DNA from: Bradyrhizobium sp. ORS 375
GTDB lineage: Bacteria > Pseudomonadota > Alphaproteobacteria > Rhizobiales > Xanthobacteraceae
DNA: 64,000 bases
Direction of reading: 5' to 3'
Assembly: GCF_000239775.1 (NCBI RefSeq)
Contig: NZ_CAFI01000037.1
Coordinates: forward strand, 23,996-87,995
The notes beneath the pieces are model-generated. The model saw only the letters and a list, made by a program, of their open reading frames with translations, was not told where the DNA came from and searched no databases. Below are positions 18,563 through 26,315 of this stretch, one piece after another. Position numbers and translations under genes: made by a program. Position 1 is the stretch's first letter, and every line of letters begins with the position of its first letter.

Positions 18563-18731
18563 TGGCTTCTGGATTTCACCGCGGGCTGCGAGTGATCGGC
18601 TGAAAGCTGTTTCAACTCCCTCATTCGTAACCGATACCCTCTCGTCTACGACTGTACTCGGTCGATCATTTGGGCCACGCTCTTAAAAAGCATTGCAGAA
18701 CAATGACGATGGTTCTCCCCAAACGGATTCC

Positions 18732-18757
18732 TAATCATCTGATTTTGTTCGATTTTT
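18732..18757. repeat. Second copy of TAATCATYTGATTTTGTT
   Basis: TAATCATCTGATTTTGTT at 18732-18749 repeats 18535-18552 with one mismatch, in the same orientation, 197 bp away. The inner AATCANNTGATT is itself palindromic. It could be a binding-site pair for a regulator such as the small XRE protein at 19320. Confidence 0.45.
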
Positions 18758-18815
18758 CTGCTTCCCTAGGGAAGCCCAGCCCTCGGCTCGGTCAAACGTA
18801 GGTCTATTTTCCAAC

Positions 18816-19268
18816 CTAGGGTTCTCGGATGCGCAACGGCGCGTTTGCGACGTTGCATATCGCTTCGACGAGTAGACGCACCGCTCGTCCCTCCCAGGCG
18901 AGTTGACCGATTGGGGCCTCCCAGTACTCCGATAGAATGTAGGCCAAATGGCGCGCCTTCACACTCAAGCCCGTCATAGTATAGGCGGGGGTCTCCATGA
19001 TCGCTCGCTCGACGGGATCGAGCCGGGCCAACACGGCTTCATCCGTTATCGTTAGGTACTCGTCGTCATCGGCGAGATTTCCAACGTCTCCGTCTAGTTC
19101 ATCTACCAATGCCAAGAATTGGCTCTCAAGCTTGACTAAGGGAGCGTCTGGATCGGCTGAGGCAGTAAGCTCCGAGCTAGTGCTTCTGGCGTGATCGCGC
19201 ATTTTTTTGCCCAGGTAAACGGAAACCGCCAATCCTAAACGGTTAGCGTGTATAATCGCGGATGTCAA
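18816..19268 (-). CDS. Hypothetical protein, acidic, lower-GC gene
   Basis: 150 aa, not recognised. The sequence is acidic in the middle (LALVDELDGDVGNLADDDEYLTI), soluble, with no signal peptide or membrane segment. The C-terminal 60 residues (LSVKARHLAYILSEYWEAPIGQLAWEGRAVRLLVEAI) look like two amphipathic helices. Codon use has more A/T at third positions than the flanking operons. It is divergent from the small XRE regulator at 19320, a layout common for gene-plus-repressor pairs on mobile elements. A function cannot be assigned. Confidence 0.6.
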   Translation of the reverse strand: MTSAIIHANRLGLAVSVYLGKKMRDHARSTSSELTASADPDAPLVKLESQFLALVDELDGDVGNLADDDEYLTITDEAVLARLDPVERAIMETPAYTMTGLSVKARHLAYILSEYWEAPIGQLAWEGRAVRLLVEAICNVANAPLRIREP

Positions 19269-19319
19269 CGCTTTTCGTGGCTGTTAGACGGAAATCGTGT
19301 TCCATGAAATGGCTGTTTG

Positions 19320-19538
19320 ATGACTCCCGATCAATCTCGGGCTGCTCGTGGTCTGCTCGACTGGTCTCAGGCTGAATTGGCTGCTCGGTCCAATTTGAGT
19401 GAGAGTACCATTCGCGATTTCGAAAAGGGCCGGCGGATCCCGTCAATCAACAATTTGGCGGCCGTCAGGCGTGCCCTGGAGGCGGGAGGCGTGCAATTCA
19501 TCGACGGCGACCAGCCCGGAGTTCGATTGGCGCGCTGA
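19320..19538 (+). CDS. Small XRE-family helix-turn-helix protein
   Basis: 72 aa, almost entirely one HTH_3 domain: SRAARGLLDWSQAELAARSNLSESTIRDFEKGRRIPSINNLAAVRRALEAGG. The recognition helix is about SESTIRDFEKG. The tail GVQFIDGDQPGVRL is the familiar short ending of this small-regulator class in alphaproteobacteria. No effector domain is present. It is divergent from the acidic hypothetical at 18816 with about 50 bp between them, and lies 370 bp from the tRNA remnant. Confidence 0.8.
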   Translation: MTPDQSRAARGLLDWSQAELAARSNLSESTIRDFEKGRRIPSINNLAAVRRALEAGGVQFIDGDQPGVRLAR

Positions 19539-20310
19539 TAGTAAACCCCAATCCCCCAGATTCGATAACGCCCTGGACTCGCTAGGCGCCTATAGAACTG
19601 GCCATCATACTCTGCAGCCGCCGGCAACTGGCCAAGCTGATAGCCGAGTTCAAAATACTCGGATGGACGGGGCCGCGGGCGACTTCCGTTCGCGATTGAA
19701 GCCGAAGAGTAACTAATGATGGTTCATAAGCCATTCATCTTATCATGACGCTTTCCCGCGCGCCCGCACCCGGGAAGTGGTTCGAGATCGACTTGGCAGC
19801 CCCCAGGGCCGGTTCGCGTTCTGAATTGCGGTGTAACCTATTGGAATTCCTAGGGTCGAATTCCCTCCGTGTTTCAGAATGCGCGTTGATTTGTATAACG
19901 GACCGCGCTGATTTTGATTCCGCCATTCGGAGGTTCGATCCCTCCCGCCCCAGCCAGTTCTTGTTTCGACATCAGCCTCTCAGGGTCACGGTTCTGTTTT
20001 TCAAAAATCCGCCGTGTGCCGCGCTGTGGGATGGTTCGAGCCAGGATGTGGGCTCGGGTTTGGACACGGGCAGCCAAGCGTTCGAACCTTCGGCGGCGTC
20101 AACCGGCCAGGCGCAATGGGCGCGTGCGGGATGTCTGCAGCGCGCCGTTGCTGGCGAAGTCCCGCATCTGCAAAGACGGCTTCTCTTACGCGCGCCGGAC
20201 CTCGTCCATGCAGCGAGTTATTGGCGGGACCTTGATCGCTGCCCGGTCCTCCCGAGGGAAGTCACCGCTCCGGCTTGACTCGGTCACGGAGTTCCGCCAG
20301 TGTTTTGGAC
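19539..20310. other. Gene-poor stretch between XRE gene and GntR operator
   Basis: No supported protein gene. It contains the tRNA-Gln remnant at 19910-19956. Short open frames crossing the remnant, such as an antisense one reading AGAGGIEPPNGGIKI, are the usual spurious translation of tRNA-Gln DNA. Confidence 0.6.
19910..19956 (+). pseudogene. 3' half of tRNA-Gln(TTG), probable attachment-site remnant
   Basis: The 47 nt run from the last two bases of the 5' anticodon stem through loop TTTTGAT (anticodon TTG), stem TCCGC, variable CATTC, T-arm GGAGG-TTCGATC-CCTCC, acceptor CGCCCCA and GCCA. The T-stem pairs perfectly. The matching 5' acceptor (TGGGGCG) and a D-arm are missing upstream, and the 5' anticodon stem carries a mismatch (GCTGA for GCGGA). 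It is therefore not a functional tRNA gene. Tyrosine-recombinase elements commonly leave exactly such a 3' tRNA duplicate at the end distal to the intact gene. No integrase is in the window. Confidence 0.75.
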
Positions 20311-20331
20311 AATTGGTCAGGCCAATTGGCC
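20311..20331. promoter_or_regulatory. Palindromic operator before the GntR gene
   Basis: ATTGGTCAGGCCAAT (20312-20326) is a palindrome with TTGG/CCAA arms and runs into the perfect palindrome GGCCAATTGGCC (20320-20331). FadR-subfamily regulators of sugar acids typically bind TTGGTNNNACCAA-like sites. It lies 32 bp before the regulator start, consistent with autoregulation of the whole TRAP operon. Confidence 0.5.
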
Positions 20332-20362
20332 AAAGATAGACCGCCCCCGGGGAGAAAACGCG

Positions 20363-21151
20363 GTGCCTCTAGAAGCGGTGGAAGCACGACGTCTCTACCG
20401 TCAGGTCGCCGATCAGCTTCGCGCGCTGATCGATGGGGGAGAGTTTCCGGTCGGCAGCCGTCTGCCGACCGAGCGCGAGCTCGCCGAACAATTGCAGGTT
20501 TCTCGTCCGACCGTGCGGGAGGCGCTGATCGCCCTCGAGGTCGAAGGCAGGGTCCGCATCCGCGTCGGCTCCGGAATCTACGTCATCGAGCCGACTGCAG
20601 CCGCATTCACCGCGTCGGCCTCCGCCATCATCGAAGGACCATTCGAACTGCTGCGCGCGCGCGAGTTCATCGAGGGCGCGATCGCGGGCGAAGCCGCGCG
20701 ACTTGCGACCGCCGATGACGTCGCAGGCATCGGCGCCGCGCTTGCCGCGGTGGCCACGGGCGATCATCCAAGCGAAGCCCTGATGGCGCACGACCGCGCT
20801 TTCCACATCGCGGTGGCCGAATGCCTCGGAAACGCAGTGCTGACGCGTGTGGTCGGCGAACTGTTCGACCAGCGGCTCAATCCTTATTTTGCGAAGCTCG
20901 CGACCTATTTCGAGAATTCGGACTCGTGGCGGACGGCGCATGCCGAGCACCAGGAAATTCTCCGGGCCATCGCGGCGCGCGATCCCGAACGCGCTCAGGC
21001 CGCGATGCGTGATCATCTGGCGCGCTCGCAAGCCCGGTTCGCACAGAGCTTCGGTGCAGAAGCGGCCACGACGCGCGTCGGGAAAGCGGCTGATACCGAA
21101 CCAAGCATTACAAAAAACAGAATCAAACCAGGGAGGAAATCCAAGTGCTGA
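20363..21151 (+). CDS. GntR/FadR-family regulator (FCD domain)
   Basis: 262 aa from the GTG at 20363, which has GGGGAG 8 nt upstream. Residues about 10-75 are a GntR winged helix (LPTERELAEQLQVSRPTVREALIAL and VRIRVGSGIYV). The rest is an FCD ligand-binding domain with DRAFHIAVAECLGN and TAHAEHQEILRAIAARDPERAQAAMRDHL, including the histidines that usually bind metal. FCD regulators sense organic or sugar acids, matching the TRAP transporter and dehydrogenase behind it. Its last 7 bases overlap the start of the binding-protein gene. Confidence 0.9.
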   Translation: MPLEAVEARRLYRQVADQLRALIDGGEFPVGSRLPTERELAEQLQVSRPTVREALIALEVEGRVRIRVGSGIYVIEPTAAAFTASASAIIEGPFELLRAREFIEGAIAGEAARLATADDVAGIGAALAAVATGDHPSEALMAHDRAFHIAVAECLGNAVLTRVVGELFDQRLNPYFAKLATYFENSDSWRTAHAEHQEILRAIAARDPERAQAAMRDHLARSQARFAQSFGAEAATTRVGKAADTEPSITKNRIKPGRKSKC

Positions 21152-22122
21152 AGAAGATCGCCATTCTTTCCATCGCGGCCACCGCGATGCTCATCGCCGC
21201 AGGGGCCCCCGGGCAGGCTCAGACCAAGCTGAAATGGGCCCATGTCTACGAGACGTCGGAGCCGTTCCACACCGCGTCGGTCTGGGCTGCGCAGGAGATC
21301 GGCAAACGCACCAACGGGCGCTACCAGATCGACGTCTATCCGGCCTCGCAGCTCGGCAAGGAGACCGATATCAATCAGGGCCTGTCACTCGGCTCGGTCG
21401 ACATCATCATCTCGGGCTCGAGCTTTGCCGCCAAGGCCTATCCGCCGATCGGCGTGACCTACTATCCGTATACGTTCCGCGATGCGGATCATCTGCTCGC
21501 CTACACCAAGAGCGACGTCTTCAAGGAGCTCACCAAGGGATACGAGGACAAAAGCGGCCATCACATCGTCGCGGTCACCTATTACGGCGTGCGGCAGACC
21601 TCCTCGAACAAGCCGATCAAGTCTTGCGCCGAGATGAAGGGCCTCAAGATCCGGGTGCCGGACGTCCCCGCCTATCTTGCGATGCCGCGGGCCTGCGGTG
21701 CCAACACTGCGCCGATCGCCTTCGCCGAAGTCTATCTCGCGCTCCAGAACGGCACCGTGGAAGCTCAGGAAAACCCGTTGACGACGATCGAGGCCAAGAA
21801 GTTCTACGAGGTGCAGAAATACATCGTGCTGACCGGACACATCGTCGATCACCTCAACACGGTCATCGCCGGCGGGCTCTGGAAGAAGCTCAGCGAAGAG
21901 GACCGCAAGATCTTCACTGACGTGGCGCAGGAGGCGGCGGCCAAGGCAACCGAAGAGATCAAGGCCAAGGAGGCCAAGCTGGTGACCTTCTTCAAGGACA
22001 AGGGGCTGATCGTCACGGAGGTCAACAAGGACGAGTTCCGCGACACTGTGATGAAGGCGATCAGCTTCGAGAGCTTCGATTACCGCAAGTCGGACTGGGA
22101 TCGCATCCAAGCCATCAAGTAG
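21145..22122 (+). CDS. TRAP transporter solute-binding protein (DctP type)
   Basis: 325 aa from a GTG with GGAGGAAA upstream. The N-terminus is a Sec signal ending AGAPGQAQT, so the mature protein is periplasmic. The DctP pattern is clear: KLKWAHVYETSEPFHTASVWAAQEIGKRTNGRYQIDVYPASQLG, then MKGLKIRVPDVPAYLAMPRACGANTAPIAFAEVYLALQNGTVEAQENP. In this family the Arg of KIRVP binds the ligand carboxylate. Binding-protein, small and large permease genes follow in order, so this is a complete TRAP system. The dehydrogenase partner suggests an aldonic acid such as idonate or gluconate; this is inference. Confidence 0.93.
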   Translation: MLKKIAILSIAATAMLIAAGAPGQAQTKLKWAHVYETSEPFHTASVWAAQEIGKRTNGRYQIDVYPASQLGKETDINQGLSLGSVDIIISGSSFAAKAYPPIGVTYYPYTFRDADHLLAYTKSDVFKELTKGYEDKSGHHIVAVTYYGVRQTSSNKPIKSCAEMKGLKIRVPDVPAYLAMPRACGANTAPIAFAEVYLALQNGTVEAQENPLTTIEAKKFYEVQKYIVLTGHIVDHLNTVIAGGLWKKLSEEDRKIFTDVAQEAAAKATEEIKAKEAKLVTFFKDKGLIVTEVNKDEFRDTVMKAISFESFDYRKSDWDRIQAIK

Positions 22123-22202
22123 CTCCGCGTGAGCCTCGCCTCCGCGCCGCTTGGCGGGGAGGCGAGGCCCTCACGCCCATCGTTCAGGTTCAAGGAAATT
22201 CG

Positions 22203-22781
22203 ATGTCCACGGCTGAATTGCATCGGCGGATCACGGCCGATGAAATTGCGCATACTTTCGAAGAGAGTGAGCCGGTTACGGCCGACCTCAGCCCCTATGC
22301 GGCCGAGGATTGGCTGGCGCTGGCGATCTTCTGGATCATGGCGCTCTGCGTGTTCCTCCAGTTCTTCACCCGCTACGCGCTCAACGACAGCTACGCCTGG
22401 ACCGAGGAAATCGCGACGTACTGTCTGATCGCGGTGGTCTTCGTGGGATCGGCGATGTGCGTCCGGCTATCGCGGCACATTCAGGTCGATCTGCTGTTCC
22501 GCTACCTGCCGCACCTTCCGGCGCGCGTCCTCTCCACAGCGATCGACGCCATTCGGGTCGCATTCTTCACCTACGCCATCAAGCTGGTCTGGGTCTTCAT
22601 CGACGTGATCGGCGACGAGCGGATGACGACGATCAAGTTTCCCAAGAAATACGTCTACTATTTCGTGCTGCTCGGCTTCGTGCTGATGAGCCTGCGTTCG
22701 CTGCAGGTCGCCATCCAGAATTGGCGCCGCGGCTATTCGATTCTCGAGCGCCCGGGTGCGTTCGACGGCACGGAGGCCTAG
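22203..22781 (+). CDS. TRAP transporter small permease (DctQ type)
   Basis: 192 aa with AAGGAA upstream. Four predicted membrane helices, beginning WLALAIFWIMALCVFLQFFTRYAL, then the family signature AWTEEIATYCLIAVVFVGSAMCVR. It pairs with the large permease to couple the binding protein to the sodium-driven channel. The cytoplasmic N-terminus of about 35 residues is longer than usual. The large permease starts 4 nt after its stop. Confidence 0.9.
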   Translation: MSTAELHRRITADEIAHTFEESEPVTADLSPYAAEDWLALAIFWIMALCVFLQFFTRYALNDSYAWTEEIATYCLIAVVFVGSAMCVRLSRHIQVDLLFRYLPHLPARVLSTAIDAIRVAFFTYAIKLVWVFIDVIGDERMTTIKFPKKYVYYFVLLGFVLMSLRSLQVAIQNWRRGYSILERPGAFDGTEA

Positions 22782-22785
22782 GATC

Positions 22786-24192
22786 ATGCTCCTCCTGCTC
22801 GGATCGTTCCTCGTCCTGATGCTCCTCGGACTGCCGGTGGCGCTGGCGATGGCGGTGTCGTCGCTCGTCTATATTCTCGTCACCGGCATCACGCCTGATG
22901 TCACGCTGGCGCAGCGCATGATCGCCGGCGTGGAGAGCTTCCCGCTGCTGGCCGTTCCCTTCTTCATCCTGGCCGGCAACCTCATGAATATCGCGGGTGT
23001 CACCGGCCGCATCTACCGTTTTGCCGTCGCGCTGGTGGGGTGGATGCGTGGCGGCCTCGGCCATGTGAACATCGTCGGCTCCGTGATCTTCTCGGGCATG
23101 TCCGGCACGGCCATCGCGGATGCCGCCGGTCTCGGCACCATCGAGATCAAGGCGATGAAGGATCACGGCTACTCGACGGAGTTTTCCGTCGGCGTGACGG
23201 CGGCGTCCGCCACGCTCGGGCCGATCATCCCGCCATCGCTGCCGTTCGTGATCTACGGCATGATGGCGAACGTCTCGATCGGCGCGTTGTTTCTGGGCGG
23301 TGTCATTCCGGGCGCCGTAATGACGCTGGCGATGATGGCGACGGTGGCCTATTTCGCCCACAAGAACGGCTGGGGCAGCGACTCGCCATTTTCCTGGCAG
23401 CAACTCGGCTCGGCGGCCCTCGAAATCGTTGTCGTTCTGGCGTTCCCGCTCGCCGTCTGGCTGCTTGTCCTGGCCGGCCTCTCGGTCAATCTCGCCGCGG
23501 GACTCTGCCTCGTCGTGCTGCTTGCTCTGGATTGGTATTTTGATTTCTCGGCGGTGATGGCGCTGATGGCGCCGGTGATCCTGATCGGCGGCATGACGCT
23601 GGGCTGGTTCACGCCGACCGAAGCCGCGGTTGCCGCGGTCATCTGGTCGCTGTTCCTCGGTCTGGTGCGCTATCGCACGATGAACTTTCGAACGGTGGCG
23701 AAAGCGACGTTCGACACTATCGAGACCACCGCTTCCGTGCTGTTCATCGTCACGGCCGCCTCGATCTTCGCCTGGCTCCTGACAGTGTCGCAGGCGGCGC
23801 AGATCCTGACGGACACGATGCTGGGCATTACGCACAACAAGTGGGTGTTCCTGCTGCTGGCCAACATCCTGATCCTGTTCGTCGGCTGCTTCATCGATAC
23901 GATCGCAGCGATCACCATCCTGGTGCCGATCCTGCTGCCCATCGTGCTCAAGCTCGGCATCGATCCGATCCATTTCGGCCTGATCATGACGCTCAATCTG
24001 ATGATCGGCCTGTTGCATCCGCCGCTGGGGATGGTTCTGTTCGTGCTGGCGCGCGTCTCGAAACTGTCCGTCGAGCGCACGACGATGGCCATTCTGCCCT
24101 GGCTGGTACCGCTCCTGATCGCATTGATCGCGATTACCTATATCCCGGACCTCACGCTGGGGCTGCCGAAATACATGGGACTCGTAAAATGA
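22786..24192 (+). CDS. TRAP transporter large permease (DctM type)
   Basis: 468 aa from the ATG at 22786; a longer frame overlapping the previous gene is less likely. It is wholly membrane-embedded, about 12 helices, with FSGMSGTAIADAAGLGTIEIKAMKDHGY and SATLGPIIPPSLPFVIYGMMANVS, the repeated reentrant-loop motifs of the ion-transporter fold. NLMIGLLHPPLGMVLFVLAR near the end is also characteristic. It imports the solute with sodium or protons. Its stop overlaps the dehydrogenase start as ATGA. Confidence 0.93.
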   Translation: MLLLLGSFLVLMLLGLPVALAMAVSSLVYILVTGITPDVTLAQRMIAGVESFPLLAVPFFILAGNLMNIAGVTGRIYRFAVALVGWMRGGLGHVNIVGSVIFSGMSGTAIADAAGLGTIEIKAMKDHGYSTEFSVGVTAASATLGPIIPPSLPFVIYGMMANVSIGALFLGGVIPGAVMTLAMMATVAYFAHKNGWGSDSPFSWQQLGSAALEIVVVLAFPLAVWLLVLAGLSVNLAAGLCLVVLLALDWYFDFSAVMALMAPVILIGGMTLGWFTPTEAAVAAVIWSLFLGLVRYRTMNFRTVAKATFDTIETTASVLFIVTAASIFAWLLTVSQAAQILTDTMLGITHNKWVFLLLANILILFVGCFIDTIAAITILVPILLPIVLKLGIDPIHFGLIMTLNLMIGLLHPPLGMVLFVLARVSKLSVERTTMAILPWLVPLLIALIAITYIPDLTLGLPKYMGLVK

Positions 24193-25238
24193 CCTCGATG
24201 AGCTTCGCCGCCACTCTGTTTGGTCCTGAGGATCTGCGCATTATCGAGCGACCTCTCGAGCCGCTGACCGAGGGCATGGTTCGGATCCGCTTCGGCGCCG
24301 GCGGCATCTGTGGCTCCGACATGCATTACTTCCGCCACGCCCGCACCGGCGATTTCGTCGTGACGTCGCCGTTGGTGCTCGGCCACGAGATCGCTGGCGA
24401 GGTGGTGGAGATCGCGGGAGCCGCGCAGGGCGTGAAGGTCGGGGACCGGGTGGCGGTGAACCCGTCACGCTGGTGCGGGCATTGTGGGCCGTGCCGCGAG
24501 GGCCGTCTGAACCTGTGCGAGAACATCTACTTCATGGGCTCGGCCTCGAAGACTCCGCATATGGCCGGTGGCTTCGCCAGCTATTTCGAAGCCACGCCCG
24601 CGCAATGCGTGAAGATCGCCGATCACGTCTCCTATCAGGCGGCGGCTTTGGCCGAGCCGCTGGCGGTCTGCCTGCATGCCGCGGCGCGTGCCGGCGACCT
24701 CAGGGGCAAACGGACCGTGGTGTTCGGCGCCGGTCCGATCGGGCTTCTCACGATGCTCGCGGCCCGTCGTGCGGGCGCTGCGGACCTGACGGTCGTCGAT
24801 ATCGCTCCAGCGCCGCTGGCGTTTGCGAGCAGGCTCGGCGCCGATCGTGTGTTCGACATCTCCGGCGGCGACGATGGTCTGAAGGCGCAGGCAGCCGTTG
24901 CCCCGTTCGACGTTGTGTTCGAAGTGTCCGGAACGGCGGCCGGACTCGCCGGAGCGATCGGTATCGTCAGGCGGGGCGGCATTGTGGTGCAGATTGGCAA
25001 TCTGCCGGGCGGCCAGATTCCGACGCCGTCCAATGCGGTGATGGCCAAGGAGATCGAGCTGCGCGGCTCATTCCGCTTCAGCCTGGAGTTCATGACCGCC
25101 GTCGAGCTGATCTGCGATGGTGCGGTCGACGTGCTCGGCCTGGTCACGGCGGAGCGTCCGCTGAGTTCCGCGCCCGAGGCGCTGCGGCTGGCGCTCGACC
25201 GCTCGCAGAGCGTGAAGGTGGTTCTGACCGCGCATTGA
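24189..25238 (+). CDS. Zinc-dependent L-idonate 5-dehydrogenase-like enzyme
   Basis: 349 aa from the ATG at 24189, overlapping the permease stop. MDR alcohol-dehydrogenase fold: catalytic zinc residues in GGICGSDMHY and GHEIAGEV, the four-cysteine structural zinc lobe WCGHCGPCREGRLNLCEN, and the Rossmann motif VVFGAGPIGLL. The sequence CENIYFMGSASKTPHMAGGFASYF closely follows E. coli IdnD, which oxidises L-idonate to 5-keto-gluconate. L-threonine or sorbitol dehydrogenase activity is the main alternative. Cotranscription with the TRAP genes suggests it metabolises the imported acid. Confidence 0.85.
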   Translation: MTSMSFAATLFGPEDLRIIERPLEPLTEGMVRIRFGAGGICGSDMHYFRHARTGDFVVTSPLVLGHEIAGEVVEIAGAAQGVKVGDRVAVNPSRWCGHCGPCREGRLNLCENIYFMGSASKTPHMAGGFASYFEATPAQCVKIADHVSYQAAALAEPLAVCLHAAARAGDLRGKRTVVFGAGPIGLLTMLAARRAGAADLTVVDIAPAPLAFASRLGADRVFDISGGDDGLKAQAAVAPFDVVFEVSGTAAGLAGAIGIVRRGGIVVQIGNLPGGQIPTPSNAVMAKEIELRGSFRFSLEFMTAVELICDGAVDVLGLVTAERPLSSAPEALRLALDRSQSVKVVLTAH

Positions 25239-25270
25239 CACGCTGCCCAGAACGAGACGGAGTTTCGTCG

Positions 25271-26218
25271 TCAGCCCTTCCAGATGACCGACTGTTCGTG
25301 ACGGCGGATCAGCTCGGCCAAGGCCGCGAAGCCCTTCGCGACGGAATCGGAGAACGCCGTCGCGGCCGGCGACTGCGGGCTGCCGGCGAGCCGGAGAACG
25401 CCGAGCGCGCGATCCGGGTGCGGCACGCGCAGCGGCAGCGCCGTGATCTCGCGCTCCTTGCGATAGGCGAAGACGACGCCGTGCGGGAGGATGGTGAGTG
25501 CATCGGTGCGTTTCAAATAGTTCATCGCGCTCGCCAGCGAGCCGCCGACATAGGGGACGTTGACGCCTGTGGATCCGAATGACAGCAGCAGCGCGCGCAT
25601 GTCGGCCTGCAGCGGACTGTTCGGTGGCGGCGCGATCCAGGGATAGTCGAGGATCTCCGGCCCCCTCAGCTTGCGCTTCATCAGCAGCGGATGGGTGACC
25701 CGGCAGGCAACGACGTTGCGCCCGGGCAGGATCGACTGGAACTCGAGATCGTCACCGTCCAGCACATCGACCGGGCAGATCGCGAGATCGACTCGGTCAG
25801 CGCGGATCGCGTCCTGCAGGTCCGGCATGTAACCGTAGCTCTGGATCACGCGCACGTCCGGACGGGCGTTGTGAAACTCGGCGATCAGGCCGGAGATGAG
25901 ACCGTCCATGAAGAACGGCGTGCCGGCAACGCGCACGGTGCCGGCGAGGCCGTGGCGGAAATTGTCGATCAGCTCGGACGCCTTGCGGGAGGCCAGCAGC
26001 ATGGCCTGGCCGTGATCGGCGAGCGCCCGGCCGAACGGGGTCGGCCGCAGCGGCCGGCGGCCTTTCACGAACAGCGGCTCGCCCAACCGCTTTTCCAGCG
26101 TAGCAAGCGTGCGGGACACGGCCGGTTGCGTCATGCCGAGCAATGCAGCGCCCTCGGTGACGCCGCCTGCGTTGATGACGGCCGCGAGCTGCACGAGGTG
26201 GCGTTCGTCGATCTTCAT
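25271..26218 (-). CDS. LysR-family transcriptional regulator
   Basis: 315 aa. The N-terminal HTH is LVQLAAVINAGGVTEGAALLGMTQPAVSRTLATLEKRLGEPLF, followed by the long linker helix and a two-lobed periplasmic-binding-like effector domain (GTVRVAGTPFFMDGLISGLIAEF, then VDLAICPVD). The family usually binds an aromatic or carboxylate inducer. It is divergent from the hydroxyquinol-type genes starting at 26316, the classical layout for a catabolic activator. A T-N11-A palindrome overlaps its own start codon, suggesting autorepression. Confidence 0.92.
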   Translation of the reverse strand: MKIDERHLVQLAAVINAGGVTEGAALLGMTQPAVSRTLATLEKRLGEPLFVKGRRPLRPTPFGRALADHGQAMLLASRKASELIDNFRHGLAGTVRVAGTPFFMDGLISGLIAEFHNARPDVRVIQSYGYMPDLQDAIRADRVDLAICPVDVLDGDDLEFQSILPGRNVVACRVTHPLLMKRKLRGPEILDYPWIAPPPNSPLQADMRALLLSFGSTGVNVPYVGGSLASAMNYLKRTDALTILPHGVVFAYRKEREITALPLRVPHPDRALGVLRLAGSPQSPAATAFSDSVAKGFAALAELIRRHEQSVIWKG

Positions 26219-26231
26219 AGCAAATTGCTAT
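26217..26231. promoter_or_regulatory. LysR-type T-N11-A palindrome overlapping the regulator start
   Basis: ATAGCAAATTGCTAT has perfect 7-bp arms around one central base and fits T-N11-A. It covers the LysR start codon (26216-26218) and is 85 bp before the dioxygenase paralogue. Confidence 0.6.
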
Positions 26232-26315
26232 ATTATCTCCTGCAGAAATCATCAACGCCCCGGCCGGGTCCTGCTACCGTTCTCGTAAACGGGAAATTGT
26301 CTCCGGGGAGGGACG

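Larger units (their letters stand above)
18400..18815. other. Non-coding, lower-GC stretch with repeated palindromic sequence
   Basis: No convincing gene. The 416 bases between the Bug protein and the small gene at 18816 are visibly more AT-rich than their surroundings and contain two copies of an AATCAT(T/C)TGATTTTGTT sequence. Confidence 0.5.

Noticed and set aside
19881-19956. A complete functional tRNA-Gln gene
   Set aside because: The 5' acceptor, D-arm and one anticodon-stem pair do not form; only the 3' half is preserved.
19874-20077. A 67-codon minus-strand frame containing GAGGIEPPNGGIKI
   Set aside because: This is the familiar false protein produced by translating the antisense of tRNA-Gln DNA; it supports the tRNA remnant instead.
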